Shown: one piece after another, positions 18,750 through 28,238 of the stretch | Numbering within the stretch: the stretch's first letter is position 1 | How the letters are laid out: every line of letters begins with the position of its first letter | From: Candidatus Ribeiella danica | GTDB taxonomy: Bacteria > Chloroflexota > Chloroflexia > Chloroflexales > Roseiflexaceae | Reading direction: 5' to 3' | DNA: 64,000 bases | Assembly (NCBI GenBank): GCA_016717335.1 | Contig: JADKFS010000013.1 | Coordinates: forward strand, 1 to 64,000 | The notes under the pieces: generated by a model | What the model was told of the DNA's origin: nothing | The model's input: only the letters and a program-made list of their open reading frames with translations | The model's database searches: none | Translations under genes and position numbers: made by a program

Positions 18750-19139
18750 ATGAAGGCAATTACGCTTGACGCTGCCATTCGCGAATCACTCCATCTGGTG
18801 CCGCTCAGCACCGGCGCAAACTTGTCGGGCTTTGAAGTCGATCTCGTCCACGCCTTGACACGTACTGATATGTTCCAGCACGTGACAAGCAAGCGTACCG
18901 ATGATGGCTCATGTAAGCTGATTGCTACCTGCTCGACCACCACTAGTGATACAGAGGCTGTGGTGACCGCCTTACAGCGCGTATGGAACGACGAGATGCG
19001 CTATGCACATTTTGAAGCACATACGTTGCACTACTCAGCCGATAGCGTCACCTTGCGCTTCGTGACCCGCTCAGGCAATGATAGTAGTGATTTGTGTGTA
19101 ACTGGGAAGATCATTGCTTCGGGCCACTATCAGCCGTGA
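18750..19139 (+). CDS. cassette protein of unknown function, 129 residues
   Basis: MKAITLDAAIRESLHLVPLSTGANLSGFEVDLVHAL… has no family I recognise. It looks like a compact alpha/beta protein with alternating strand patterns in its second half. The RBS is weak. The cassette also holds the MITE and the tRNA-like element upstream; about 200 bases after the gene contain only the small IR remnant. Confidence 0.5.
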   Translation: MKAITLDAAIRESLHLVPLSTGANLSGFEVDLVHALTRTDMFQHVTSKRTDDGSCKLIATCSTTTSDTEAVVTALQRVWNDEMRYAHFEAHTLHYSADSVTLRFVTRSGNDSSDLCVTGKIIASGHYQP

Positions 19140-19272
19140 GTGTCTGGAAAAGCTTGCATCAGGTTGAGCACACCAACTGGGCAAGCTTTATTGCACAATT
19201 ATTCCGTTATTTCGTGGCCCGAACGCTCATGAACCACTACAGGTTGTGGTTTTTAGCCGCCGGATAGATAAT

Positions 19273-19328
19273 GGCATTGTTGCATAATTCTGGATCGGCC
19301 GTTTACCGCGCCCTAATGCAACAAAGCC
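19273..19328 (+). repeat. 56-base inverted-repeat remnant
   Basis: GGCATTGTTGCAT (19273-19285) and ATGCAACAAAGCC (19316-19328) are inverted with one mismatch, resembling IS ends with nothing between. A single ATGCAACAAAGCC end also occurs at 7206. Confidence 0.5.
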
Positions 19329-19341
19329 ACTGGGCGAGCCC

Positions 19342-19447
19342 GCCCAACACGCGCATGCAGTCCGACCGCTTCGCGCGCGAGATCATTGCTATTTTGGGGC
19401 ACTCTGATGCGGCGCGCTTGCGGCGGCTGATGCGCAATCCGTTGGGC
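19342..19447 (+). other. attC site 16
   Basis: R'' GCCCAAC (19342-19348), R' GTTGGGC (19441-19447). Inner arms GCGCATGCAGTCCGACCGC and GCGGCGGCTGATGCGC pair with three unpaired bases on the left arm (G, T, A). It is one of the clearest sites. Confidence 0.9.
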
Positions 19448-19465
19448 AACCTTCCGCTTTCCCAC

Positions 19466-19517
19466 TTGACATGTTTTCCTCTCGTGATTACAATGTAACT
19501 ACGTGATTATACGAGAG
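19466..19517 (+). promoter_or_regulatory. promoter and operator of mazEF copy 2
   Basis: Identical to copy 1: TTGACA (19466-19471), 17 bases, TACAAT (19489-19494), inverted repeat CTCTCGT…ACGAGAG (19479-19517). Confidence 0.7.
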
Positions 19518-19528
19518 AGGTCCATCCC

Positions 19529-19792
19529 ATGGCCACAGTCGTCAAAAGCCGTATCATCAAAATCGGTAACTCACATGGCGTGCGCGATCCCCAAGTTACT
19601 GCTTGAGCAACTGCGCTTCACCAGTGATGTCGAACTTGAGATCCAAGACGATCAACTCATCGTGCGTGCTACCGCTGCGCCACGAGCCACGTGGGCTGCA
19701 CAGTTTGAGCGTATGGCTGACAAAAACGATGATGTCCTACTTGATCCTCACCCCCCGCCACCGAATGGGAGGAGCGTGAGTGGGAATGGTAG
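19529..19792 (+). pseudogene. mazE: MazE-type antitoxin, frameshifted (copy 2)
   Basis: MATVVKSRIIKIGNSHGVR is intact here, but an extra G (GCGCGATCCCC, against GCGCATCCCC in copy 1) breaks the frame at about 19584. The C-run frameshift before the acidic tail is shared with copy 1, so that lesion predates the duplication. Each copy also has its own private lesion. Confidence 0.78.
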
Positions 19793-20109
19793 TCAAGCGC
19801 TTTGATGTCTATCTTGTCAACCTTGATCCCACCATTGGCGCCGAAATCCAAAAGACCCGGCCGTGCTTGGTAATCTCACCAAACGAAATGAACGCCTACA
19901 TCCAGACGGTCATTCTCGCGCCAATGACGACCAAAGCGCGCGACTATCCGACACGGGTCAGTTGTCGATTTGAGGGCAAAGATGCCCATATTGTGCTCGA
20001 TCAACTACGAACCATCGATAAATCACGACTGATTAAACGTCTTGGACGTATCAATACAACCACCCAAAAGCATGTGTTGGCAGTCCTTGCCGAGTTATTT
20101 GCCGAATAA
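19786..20109 (+). CDS. mazF: MazF/PemK-type mRNA interferase toxin (copy 2)
   Basis: 107 residues, the same protein sequence as the toxin at 3643. Its ATG overlaps the intended mazE stop. The copies, their promoters and most of their attC sites match, so a whole cassette was duplicated. Confidence 0.9.
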   Translation: MVVKRFDVYLVNLDPTIGAEIQKTRPCLVISPNEMNAYIQTVILAPMTTKARDYPTRVSCRFEGKDAHIVLDQLRTIDKSRLIKRLGRINTTTQKHVLAVLAELFAE

Positions 20110-20130
20110 CCACTCGCGAACGATTCGGTC

Positions 20131-20240
20131 GCCCAACCCGCGCATGCAGTCCGACCGCCTTCGGCGCGCAAGATCGTCGCTATTTTAGCGCGTTCTGATG
20201 CGGCGCGCCTTGGCGGCGGCTGATGGGCAAGCCGTTGGGC
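20131..20240 (+). other. attC site 17
   Basis: R'' GCCCAAC (20131-20137), R' GTTGGGC (20234-20240). Twin of attC 4. Confidence 0.88.
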
Positions 20241-20340
20241 CACTGTATCAAACTGATCTCTCGACACCGGCCATTCAAGGTGCTAAACTATAGTGCATTT
20301 CTGCTACATGACATACTTCTGAGTAGAAAGCCCGGCCGGG

Positions 20341-23313
20341 ATGAAGTTTAATAAAAAGGCCACGAATCAACCCCAAAGAGCTCAGCACAATAAACCTCAA
20401 AGATCGCGCTCTCGTTCAAGTAAGAAACCAGATCTTGTTCTCCACTACGATGAACATGGGAATCTGCTTTCAGGCGTTGGCCCTGGTGTCGGTCAGGCGT
20501 TCATAGAGGCCTATTTCTCTCATGCTGCTCATGTGATTCGCATTGCTAGCGCCTACTTCACGCTGACAGGTCATCAACTTGCGCGTCCATACATTAAATC
20601 AAATGTTCAACTCCATCTACTTGTCGGCGATGAGGAAGGCTGGCATGTACGTCGCACAGTCATTGATGAAATTCTTGCTGATCTTGGTCAGAGTGCAACA
20701 GATATATGGAGTGCAGTACATGATCTAGTAGAGCGCATGCGACAAGGACGCTTTATTGTTCGTGATGCTCGTGAGATGTCAACCCCATTCCACGCTAAAT
20801 TCTATATATGCGATGAATCCTGCTTTTGGCACGGCTCAACGAATTATTCCAAGCGTGGCCTCACAGTCGCTGCGGAACAGGTTAGCGTGATTCATGATCC
20901 AGCACAAATTAAGAAATTCATCGATTGGTACGATACGGTCGCACAAAATGCGCGTGATCTGCTAGCCGAACTATTGGAACGACTGGACGGCTGGCTTATG
21001 TTGGCATCACCATTTGATGTTTACCTTAAAACACTCTCGCTGTTGAGCGATATGCCAAGTTATCCGCTACATGGTGCCGCTCACATGCCGACCTACTTTC
21101 AGAAAGGGGTGATCGCGCAGGCCCTTCGCCAGATAGAAACATCTAACGGCGCGCTCATTGTGGCTGCTACTGGTCTGGGAAAAACGGTGATTGGTGCTGA
21201 TATTGCGTTGCGACTCTGCAAGGAGGGCCCTACCAAGAAAATCCTCCTGCTTGCGCCACAGAGTGTTCATGGCAATTGGGAAAAAGAATGTGATGGGCGC
21301 GATATCCATCCAACAATGTTTGACATCTCGATACCGTTTCAGCCATCGTCGAAAGTATCATATCATCAGGTTCGCCAACTTGAGCAACAGCTTGAACAGG
21401 CTGGCCCAGATATGCTCATCATTATTGATGAGGCTCATTACTATCGAAACCAGCTTCTTACAGAGCGATCAAAGAAGCGCAAAAGTCGGGTATATGAACG
21501 CATTGTGTCCACTGTCAAAGCTGGTGCAAAGATCGTCCTACTCACAGCGACAGCTTATGGGACAAATATGCAGAACTTGAACAGCCTATTGCACTTGTTA
21601 CCACACCGTAATATTGATATGCTTGGGTTACAAATACCATGGACAGCTGATAGCCCCGACAGCTTTGCAGGGCTACCGGTTGTCAGTATTCTTGGACTTC
21701 CGCACGTCATTCGTATGGCGCGAGAGCGGGGTGATGTGGATGAAAACGGACGCGTATTCATCCAGCTTGTGGACAGCAAACAGTATCTGCCAAAAATGAT
21801 TAAACTGCGAGCAATTCGCTATAAGTTGTTCTTGGAAAATGAGATTCAGAAGGCATTCGACCAACACTACTTCGCTCAACACAGTATGGTTCCACAACTA
21901 CGATATGATGAAGAAGCGGGCGATTATCAGATAAGTATGACTGATGCCGTATATAACACTTCGCTGCGCAGTTGGCTTAGTTCCCCACATGAGATGCAAG
22001 CCTCACTCAAGAAAAACATCGCTACATTGAGTCGCCTTGATCGTGACACATGGCAGCATACGCTACCATGGACGTTTGAGGAAGCACCACAAAGTGAAAT
22101 AGAACACGATGTACAAGCATCCATTAACCCTGATCGCTCCTACGATTCGCCAATGCGATTAACTCAACAGAAGCGCAAGGCTTGTTTAACACCACTTCTA
22201 CACAGTTTAGAACAGTTCACAGCGGACGATGACGATAAATTCTTGCATCTCAAAGCTATTGTTGAAGAACACTGTTTGGACGAGGGTAACAAAGTGCTCA
22301 TTTTTGTGGGACGACTATTCACTGCTCGCTATCTCGTAGATAGATTGGAAAGTCAGTTTCATCAACGGTTGAGCATCGGTTGCACCGTTGATCCAGGAAA
22401 GTCCCAACCACAACTTCAAAATGTAAAACAGCGTGCAGAAGTCCTTAAAATGTTCTCTCCACGCTCACACGACTACGCATCATCTAAAGAGTACGACATC
22501 TTGATATGCACCGATGCCGACGGAATCGGTGTTAATCTACAAGATGCCAATGTCCTGATACATTATGATCCACCAATCGGTGCGGATACACTCTTCCAAA
22601 GAGTTGGCCGGATATTGCGAATGACGGGCGATCCAGATCGAACCTTACATATTTACACCCTAGTACCATCATTTATTGATCGTAAGGTCAATCAGTCTCG
22701 CGTTCACCAAAATGTGTTTGACGTTTTTGAGCGTATGACGCACAGACATGACACCTCAAAACGCATTCTCGGTGCTGGTATTTTATCGAGAGACGAACAT
22801 GCGGAGATTACACTTGATAACGAATCAGACATTGTACAGCTTGCGCGTGATAGTGAGTTATTAAGAGATGTTGGTGGTATTGGTGTCGAGTCGCGGCTGC
22901 GTCACATAGCGACGTTGGAGCAGAATTATGAGCGCTCTATCCAGATTCCTGACTATATACAGAGTGCACGCGGCTCAACACAGCAGCAATCTCAAGTATT
23001 TGTCCTAATAGAATATGGAGGCAAGCACTATCCAGTAATATATAACCTCGCCACGCAACATATGGAACAGTTAGAAGACTATGAAGTTCTTGATAGGATT
23101 TATTGCAAAGAGACTGAGCCACGCGCCGCAGTTCCCGCTGATGCAATTGAGCATTTCGCAAATCAAGCTGTACAAAACTGGTGTAAAAATGAAAATATCA
23201 TTATCGATCAGGCGCGCAAAATCTGTGCAATGTGTCTCGTACCACAGAATAAAGCTGACGAGGTGGCGAACTTATTCAGAGATGTACAACGTCTTGAAAA
23301 AGTGCTTAATTAA
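20341..23313 (+). CDS. PLD-nuclease domain plus SF2 helicase, probable defence protein
   Basis: 990 residues. Residues 45-200 carry a phospholipase D-type nuclease half-site: HAKFYICDESCFWHGSTNYSKRG (HxK at 151-153, then GSTN). Residues 255-410 are helicase domain 1 with ATGLGKT (276-282), DEAH (363-366) and TAT (402-404). Helicase domain 2 has VLIFVGR, DADGIGVNLQDANVLIHYDPP (about 722-745) and QRVGRILR (about 752). This is the layout of Snf2/Rad25-like helicases fused to PLD nucleases found in phage defence islands. The gene is intact, large for a cassette, and its codon use and AT content differ from the chromosomal half. Anti-phage function is inferred. Confidence 0.85.
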   Translation: MKFNKKATNQPQRAQHNKPQRSRSRSSKKPDLVLHYDEHGNLLSGVGPGVGQAFIEAYFSHAAHVIRIASAYFTLTGHQLARPYIKSNVQLHLLVGDEEGWHVRRTVIDEILADLGQSATDIWSAVHDLVERMRQGRFIVRDAREMSTPFHAKFYICDESCFWHGSTNYSKRGLTVAAEQVSVIHDPAQIKKFIDWYDTVAQNARDLLAELLERLDGWLMLASPFDVYLKTLSLLSDMPSYPLHGAAHMPTYFQKGVIAQALRQIETSNGALIVAATGLGKTVIGADIALRLCKEGPTKKILLLAPQSVHGNWEKECDGRDIHPTMFDISIPFQPSSKVSYHQVRQLEQQLEQAGPDMLIIIDEAHYYRNQLLTERSKKRKSRVYERIVSTVKAGAKIVLLTATAYGTNMQNLNSLLHLLPHRNIDMLGLQIPWTADSPDSFAGLPVVSILGLPHVIRMARERGDVDENGRVFIQLVDSKQYLPKMIKLRAIRYKLFLENEIQKAFDQHYFAQHSMVPQLRYDEEAGDYQISMTDAVYNTSLRSWLSSPHEMQASLKKNIATLSRLDRDTWQHTLPWTFEEAPQSEIEHDVQASINPDRSYDSPMRLTQQKRKACLTPLLHSLEQFTADDDDKFLHLKAIVEEHCLDEGNKVLIFVGRLFTARYLVDRLESQFHQRLSIGCTVDPGKSQPQLQNVKQRAEVLKMFSPRSHDYASSKEYDILICTDADGIGVNLQDANVLIHYDPPIGADTLFQRVGRILRMTGDPDRTLHIYTLVPSFIDRKVNQSRVHQNVFDVFERMTHRHDTSKRILGAGILSRDEHAEITLDNESDIVQLARDSELLRDVGGIGVESRLRHIATLEQNYERSIQIPDYIQSARGSTQQQSQVFVLIEYGGKHYPVIYNLATQHMEQLEDYEVLDRIYCKETEPRAAVPADAIEHFANQAVQNWCKNENIIIDQARKICAMCLVPQNKADEVANLFRDVQRLEKVLN

Positions 23314-24636
23314 CTGAAGTTTTGCAGATTTGCGCCAGAGTGACGAGTGACGTATGATCGCCGTGGTGTCTGGTCGAAAGTGGAGGGTGTGATGCCAGCG
23401 ATCGTTGCACTGCCACAGGTCGTGGAAGAGATGTTGGTACAGTTTGCGGACGTCTTCCCCAATGAGCCAGCGCGCGTTCACTTTGCTGAGTACATCACCG
23501 GCCTGCTGGTGGCTGAGCACAAGACGGTCAGCGGCATCGCACGCGCGTTCGCCGACGCACCCGACCAATCGTGCCTCAACCGCTTCTTGACCGAATCGCC
23601 ATGGCAGCCGGACCGCTTGAATGACCAACGCCTCGAATGGCTCCAGCACGACCCGGCCACACGCTACCGTCAGGACGGCGTCATCCCGTTCGACAACACC
23701 TTGATCGACCACGACGGCAAACTGATCGACGACGTCGGCTGGTTTTGGGACCACGCTGACCAGCGCCACCTGATTGCCCACGACTATCTGTTCATCAACT
23801 ACGTCAATCCCTCGGGGAAACACTATCCGCTCAACTTCCGGCGCTTCCGCAAGCGCGAGCAGTGCGATGACACCCATCCCTTCCAGAGCCATACCGACCT
23901 GGCCAAGGAACTGATTGACTGGGTGGTCGCTGAGGGCATTCCGGGCGACTTCACCTTCGATAGGTATTTCACGAACGGGCCGATCATGAACCATATTCAG
24001 CGGCACAGCCGCGGCTACATCGGCGACCTGAAGTTCAATCGCGTCATCACAGTCAGCGGGCAGGATATGACGGTCAGCGCGTGGGTCGCGACGCTGGGAC
24101 CGCTCGTGCGCACCAAGTTCACTGGTTGGCAATCACACCCAATGGTACTTCACAAAGACGGTGCGCATCCCGAAGGTCACCCACCCGGTGCGGCTGCTGG
24201 TGCTGTGGTCCAGTGCCGATGCCAAAGAGCCACGCAAGGTGCTCGTGACCAATCGCATCCATTGGGAAGCCCACCACATCCTGAAGGTCTATAAGCGACG
24301 CTGGACCGGGACGGAGCCCTACCACCGCGACGGGAAGCAGCATCTGGGCATGGGCGAGTGCCAACTACGTGACGGAATGGGCCAGACCCTCTCCCTTGCA
24401 CCTCGTCATGGTGGTGTACACCGCTCTGATGCGCCAGCTGAAGCACGACCGTGCGCTCGATTGGGCTCACATGCGCCTGATGACCATCGGCGAGTCCTGT
24501 CGTGCCATCGCACGTGAGACCCTCGGGAAGACACTCGCCTGGGCCGTCGAGCAGGCTCAGCAGGGCATGAGTCTGCCCGATATTCAGCATCGTCTTGCCT
24601 TAGATTAGATTCTCACCGATTTCTGCAAGAGTCCAG
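23314..24636 (+). mobile_element. IS701-family insertion sequence
   Basis: Ends CTGAAGTTTTGCAGATTT and CTGGACTCTTGCAGAAAT (inverted). The 8-base word TTAATTAA occurs on both sides (23306-23313, 24637-24644); the left copy contains the helicase stop codon. Length 1323. Confidence 0.9.
23392..24608 (+). pseudogene. IS701-family transposase, frameshifted
   Basis: MPAIVALPQVVEEMLVQFADVF start, FDNTLIDHDGKLIDDVGWFWDHA (first catalytic Asp), FTFDRYFT, then after a frame change near 24128 VLVTNRIHWEAHHILKVYKRRWTGTEPYHRDGKQHLGM. A second frame change near 24375 separates the end. Confidence 0.85.
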
Positions 24637-24654
24637 TTAATTAAGTGAAGCGGC

Positions 24655-26159
24655 GTATCCGTTCAGGGGATGGCGCTTGACCATCGGCCATAGATCTGGC
24701 ATACTCGGCATATGGACGAGGACGACGACATTCCACCATTGGTCTCCGCGGCCGATTGGGCCCTCACGCCGCCTGATGTGCGTACCGCCTTCCTTTCGCT
24801 TGTCGAGATGGTGCGCGACCTCAGTGCACGCGTTCACGAGCTTGAGGCTCAGCTCAAACTGACCTCGCGTAATTCCTCCAAACCACCTTCGTCTGATCCG
24901 CCGTCCGCGCCACCCAAACCGCCACGTGTGCACCGTGGCAAGCCCAAAGGCGCACAAGTCGGTCATGCCGACCAGCAGCGCCCGCTGCTGCCGCCCGACC
25001 AGGTCGACGAACTAGTCGTCTGCCAGCCAGATCTGTGTCCACAGTGTCAGACCGCACTGACTGCGGATCTACCTGATGCGCTCCCTCCCACTCGCCACCA
25101 GTTCACCGAGTTGCCGCCTATCCTGGCAGTGGTGACCGAATACCAGTGCCGCACTCTTTCGTGCCCGCACTGCCAGCATCTTGCCCGTGGCGTGCTGCCG
25201 TCAGACGCCCCACCAGGAGCATTCGGTCCGCGCCTGACCGCGCTGATCGGTCTGCTCCACGGGCGCTACCGCCATAGCGCGCGCGAAACGGTGTCCTTTC
25301 TTGAAGAAGTCTGTGGTGTCCACATCAGTGTCGGCAGCGTGATGCGCTCGTGCACACGCGTAAGTGAGGCGCTTGCTCCTGTCGACCACGCTATCCAAGA
25401 ACGCATTCAGGCGGATGTGCGGCTGTGGGTCGACGAGACCAGTTGGCGCGAGGGAACACAGCGCGGCTGGTTGTGGCTGGCTGTGAGTTCAGAGGCGCGT
25501 TGTTTTCGCATTCACGCCAGCCGTGGTCAGCAGGCACTGCGTGAGTTGATTGGCGCCGACTATGATGGGGTGGTGCATTCGGACCGTGCCAGCGTGTATC
25601 ACCTGCTCGGCAACCAGCAGCGGCAACTGTGCTGGGCACACATCGTGCGCAACTGGCAGGGATTAGTTGATGCTGGACACGAGCAGAGCATCTGGGCGCA
25701 GCGGATGCTGGAGTGGAGTGCGGAGCTGTTTGCGGCTTGGCACGCCTATCAGAGCGGCTTCTACGACCAAATCGCGCTGCAGCAGGCACTGATACCGGTA
25801 CGGCTGGCGTTGCACGAGCTGTTGCAGATTGGGGCGCGAAGTGCGTGGGACAAGTTGCAGGCGACCAGCCAGGATCTGTTGCAGCATTGGGAGGCGCTGT
25901 GGACGTTCAGTCGGATTGAGGGTCTCGAGCCGACCAACAACCGAGCGGAACGGGGATTGCGGCCGGCAGTGATCTGGCGGAAGAGCTGTTATGGGACACA
26001 GAGTGCGCTGGGCAGCCGATTTGTCGAGCGGATGTTGAGCGTGCGCGCAACCTGTGAGCAGCAGGGGAGAAAGCTGTTTGCCATCTTAACAGAAGCGGTT
26101 CGTGCGGCTTGGAGTGGGCAGCCTGTGCCTTCCCTTTTCTGCACCCCCTGAACGGATAC
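24655..26159 (+). mobile_element. IS66-type insertion sequence, single ORF
   Basis: Ends GTATCCGTTCAGGGG (24655) and its inverse at 26145-26159. An 8-base target duplication GAAGCGGC lies at 24647-24654 and 26160-26167. Inserted 10 bases after the IS701 element, between the helicase gene and its attC. Confidence 0.95.
24712..26151 (+). CDS. IS66-family transposase
   Basis: 479 residues, uninterrupted. An N-terminal leucine-rich coiled segment ends in RNSSKPPSSDPP; a zinc-binding part has CPQC and CPHC; the catalytic core has RLWVDETSW, VHSDRASVYH and TNNRAERGLRP. The accessory tnpA and tnpB genes of large IS66 elements are absent, as in ISBst12-type members. Probably still active. Confidence 0.93.
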   Translation: MDEDDDIPPLVSAADWALTPPDVRTAFLSLVEMVRDLSARVHELEAQLKLTSRNSSKPPSSDPPSAPPKPPRVHRGKPKGAQVGHADQQRPLLPPDQVDELVVCQPDLCPQCQTALTADLPDALPPTRHQFTELPPILAVVTEYQCRTLSCPHCQHLARGVLPSDAPPGAFGPRLTALIGLLHGRYRHSARETVSFLEEVCGVHISVGSVMRSCTRVSEALAPVDHAIQERIQADVRLWVDETSWREGTQRGWLWLAVSSEARCFRIHASRGQQALRELIGADYDGVVHSDRASVYHLLGNQQRQLCWAHIVRNWQGLVDAGHEQSIWAQRMLEWSAELFAAWHAYQSGFYDQIALQQALIPVRLALHELLQIGARSAWDKLQATSQDLLQHWEALWTFSRIEGLEPTNNRAERGLRPAVIWRKSCYGTQSALGSRFVERMLSVRATCEQQGRKLFAILTEAVRAAWSGQPVPSLFCTP

Positions 26160-26173
26160 GAAGCGGCGCGGTG

Positions 26174-26276
26174 GCCCAACACGGCATTGCAGTCGACCGC
26201 TTCGCGCGCGAGATCGTTTGCATTTTGAGAGCTTGTTGTGGCGCGCTCGCGGCAACTGAATGCCAACCCGTTGGGC
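26174..26276 (+). other. attC site 18
   Basis: R'' GCCCAAC (26174-26180), R' GTTGGGC (26270-26276). Before the two IS insertions it began about 20 bases after the helicase stop. Confidence 0.88.
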
Positions 26277-26524
26277 GCTCGCCAGTCAAGCAAGCATATC
26301 ACTCGTACGCACCGGTACAGAGAAAGATGACTTGACCGACCTGAAGCCGTGTATCTCCTGCGCGCCATTCAAGCAAGCATATCGCTCGTACGCTGACACC
26401 ACGGATAAAGATCACCAGACCGCCCCGAAGCCGCAGGTCAGCAGCCAGGGCCGACGGTCGCTGACTCGCCGAGCCGTGGTACAATACTCGCACGGAGCAG
26501 CCAGATCAGCGGCGGGGTTCGTCT

Positions 26525-26767
26525 CATGCAGTTCACGATCATCAGCGAACTGACCGACATCGAGACGATTGCGATCAATCGCGGCATTCGAGAAATCGCC
26601 CGCCTGCGCAAATTCTATGGCGCCGGGCGGTGGCGCAAGCGTAAAGGATCGCCTTCATTCGCCTTGCTGATGGCAGTTCGCGCAAAGCCGAACTCCATTG
26701 GTATGAAGCGACCGGAATAGGCCGCAAAGAGATGAAGATCAAACGATTTCTCGATGAAGCGTCGTAA
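26525..26767 (+). pseudogene. small basic protein, partner of the next gene, one-base frameshift
   Basis: MQFTIISELTDIETIAINRGIREIARLRKFYGAGRWRKRKG, then with one base removed near 26648 FIRLADGSSRKAELHWYEATGIGRKEMKIKRFLDEAS. About 80 residues. The pattern of a small basic protein ending in a K-rich helix recurs in cyanobacteria and Chloroflexota next to a homologue of the following gene. TACAAT at 26481 may be a -10. Confidence 0.6.
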
Positions 26768-26800
26768 AAGGCCGGAGAGCCGAAAGGTGAGGCGACAAGT

Positions 26801-27037
26801 ATGACAACACAACCGCAGCAGGAGGCGCGCTTCGCCGTCTGCATTCAGAATACGGACTATCAGGCGGCCTTGGAAGTGCGCAAGATCTATCAAGTGCTTC
26901 CTGATGAGGAAGCGGGGAAGCACCAGTATGTTCGCGTGATTGATGAATCAGGCGAAGATTATCTGTATCCCAGCGATTATTTCCTGATCATCGAGTTGCC
27001 GCAACCGGTCAAAGAGGCCATCCTTCAAGCTGCCTAA
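26801..27037 (+). CDS. small conserved acidic protein
   Basis: 78 residues. AVCIQNTDYQAALEVRKIYQVLPDEEAGKHQYVRVIDESGEDYLYPSDYFLIIELPQ forms two beta-rich halves. RBS AGGTGAG. I recall the motif IYQVLPDxxA…VxDESGEDYLYP from small proteins of cyanobacteria and Chloroflexota, without an assigned function. The pairing of a basic and an acidic small protein suggests a toxin-antitoxin-like unit; this is inference. Confidence 0.65.
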   Translation: MTTQPQQEARFAVCIQNTDYQAALEVRKIYQVLPDEEAGKHQYVRVIDESGEDYLYPSDYFLIIELPQPVKEAILQAA

Positions 27038-27068
27038 CGCCTACGGACCAGCACGACCCGGTCAGAAC

Positions 27069-27196
27069 GCCCAACAACGGGGTGTAGCCGACGCCGCTGG
27101 CCGCAGCGCTTGTGAAATCTCTCATTATTATCCCGGCCGTACCGACTTACGAATGCCCTACTCTCCAGCAGCGCGGCTAACCCCTGGCCGTTGGGC
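27069..27196 (+). other. attC site 19
   Basis: R'' GCCCAAC (27069-27075), R' GTTGGGC (27190-27196). Confidence 0.85.
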
Positions 27197-27230
27197 CGCA
27201 AAACCACCACTCATCATTCCACATCTCCCC

Positions 27231-27275
27231 TTGATTCTTGCCATTTCCCGTGCTATACTACTTGTACAATTGTAC
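27231..27275 (+). promoter_or_regulatory. promoter and operator of the PIN/Phd cassette
   Basis: TTGATT (27231-27236), 17 bases, TATACT (27254-27259), then the perfect 12-base palindrome GTACAATTGTAC (27264-27275) at the expected transcript start. Confidence 0.75.
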
Positions 27276-27291
27276 GGGTAGCGGAGTGCAT

Positions 27292-27690
27292 ATGCTTTTG
27301 GTTGTTGACACCTCGGTCATTCTTGCGGTTGTTCTCAATGAGCCGAGCAAATCAGAGCTTGTTCGTCTCACAACCGGTACTGATCTTGCCGCACCGCTTT
27401 CGCTTCATTGGGAGATTGGCAATGCGCTCTCCGCTATGATCAAACGTAAACGTATCACCTTGCCTGAAGCACTCCAAGCACTGCTCGAGTACCAAAAGAT
27501 ACCGATCCGTTTTCTCGATGTTCCACTTGATGATACGCTTCGTGTTGTTGCGCAACACCAGATGTACGCCTATGATGCCTATTTCATCGTCTGCGCTCGC
27601 CAGCTGTCCTGTCCGCTCATCACGCTCGATGGTGGGCTGCAAACCGCTGCTCGTGCAGCCCAGATCGGCATTGTGGAAGTGACGCCATGA
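27292..27690 (+). CDS. vapC: PIN-domain toxin (VapC-like)
   Basis: 132 residues. LLVVDTSVILAVVLNE holds the first acidic residue, HWEIGNAL the Glu, YAYDAYFIVCA and LITLDGGLQ the remaining Asp residues of the PIN ribonuclease site. ATG at 27292; an open frame upstream is not needed. Toxin precedes antitoxin with an ATGA overlap. Confidence 0.9.
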   Translation: MLLVVDTSVILAVVLNEPSKSELVRLTTGTDLAAPLSLHWEIGNALSAMIKRKRITLPEALQALLEYQKIPIRFLDVPLDDTLRVVAQHQMYAYDAYFIVCARQLSCPLITLDGGLQTAARAAQIGIVEVTP

Positions 27691-27917
27691 AGAGCTATAC
27701 CTTTTCGGAAGCCCGGCAAAACTTCGCGGCGATTCTTGAGCAGGCACGTCGCGATGGCGCGGTACGCATTCAGCGTCGTGATGGGCAGAGTTTCGTCTTA
27801 ATACCGGAGACGCAAAAAGCATCACCGCTTGATATTCCCGGTGTCCAGCTGAGTCGCCCGTTAACACGAAAAGAGCTACTCGAAAGTATTCAAGAAAGCC
27901 GCCGGAGCTACGAGTAA
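27687..27917 (+). CDS. Phd-type antitoxin
   Basis: 76 residues: YTFSEARQNFAAILEQARRDGAVRIQRRDGQSFVLIPE is a Phd/YefM DNA-binding domain, then a proline-containing tail PLTRKELLESIQESRRSYE. Pairs with the PIN toxin; probably binds the palindrome at 27264. Confidence 0.88.
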   Translation: MKSYTFSEARQNFAAILEQARRDGAVRIQRRDGQSFVLIPETQKASPLDIPGVQLSRPLTRKELLESIQESRRSYE

Positions 27918-27937
27918 ACGCATCTCAATCAATTGCG

Positions 27938-28066
27938 GCCCAACCAGCCATTCCACCCGACGCCGCTGTGCGGCGAGCGAGATCGGGGCAATTTTACACG
28001 CCAGAAACAGCGCAAATGTCTTCTCGATCTTTTGGTGCGGCGCGGGTGAATGGCAAGGCGTTGGGC
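27938..28066 (+). other. attC site 20
   Basis: R'' GCCCAAC (27938-27944), R' GTTGGGC (28060-28066). Confidence 0.85.
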
Positions 28067-28238
28067 GGCAATCCATCAAACGTAACCTCCGCCTGAGAGC
28101 AGAATCACACACTCATGTGCTCCTTGCCACCTGCCCTCAGATTCACGCCTGCACCAGCAGTCCACCTCCGATTCTATTTGCACCACGTGCCGATTTGTGC
28201 TAGGCTACTCCTGCGTTCGGGTAGATCGAGGATCAGGT

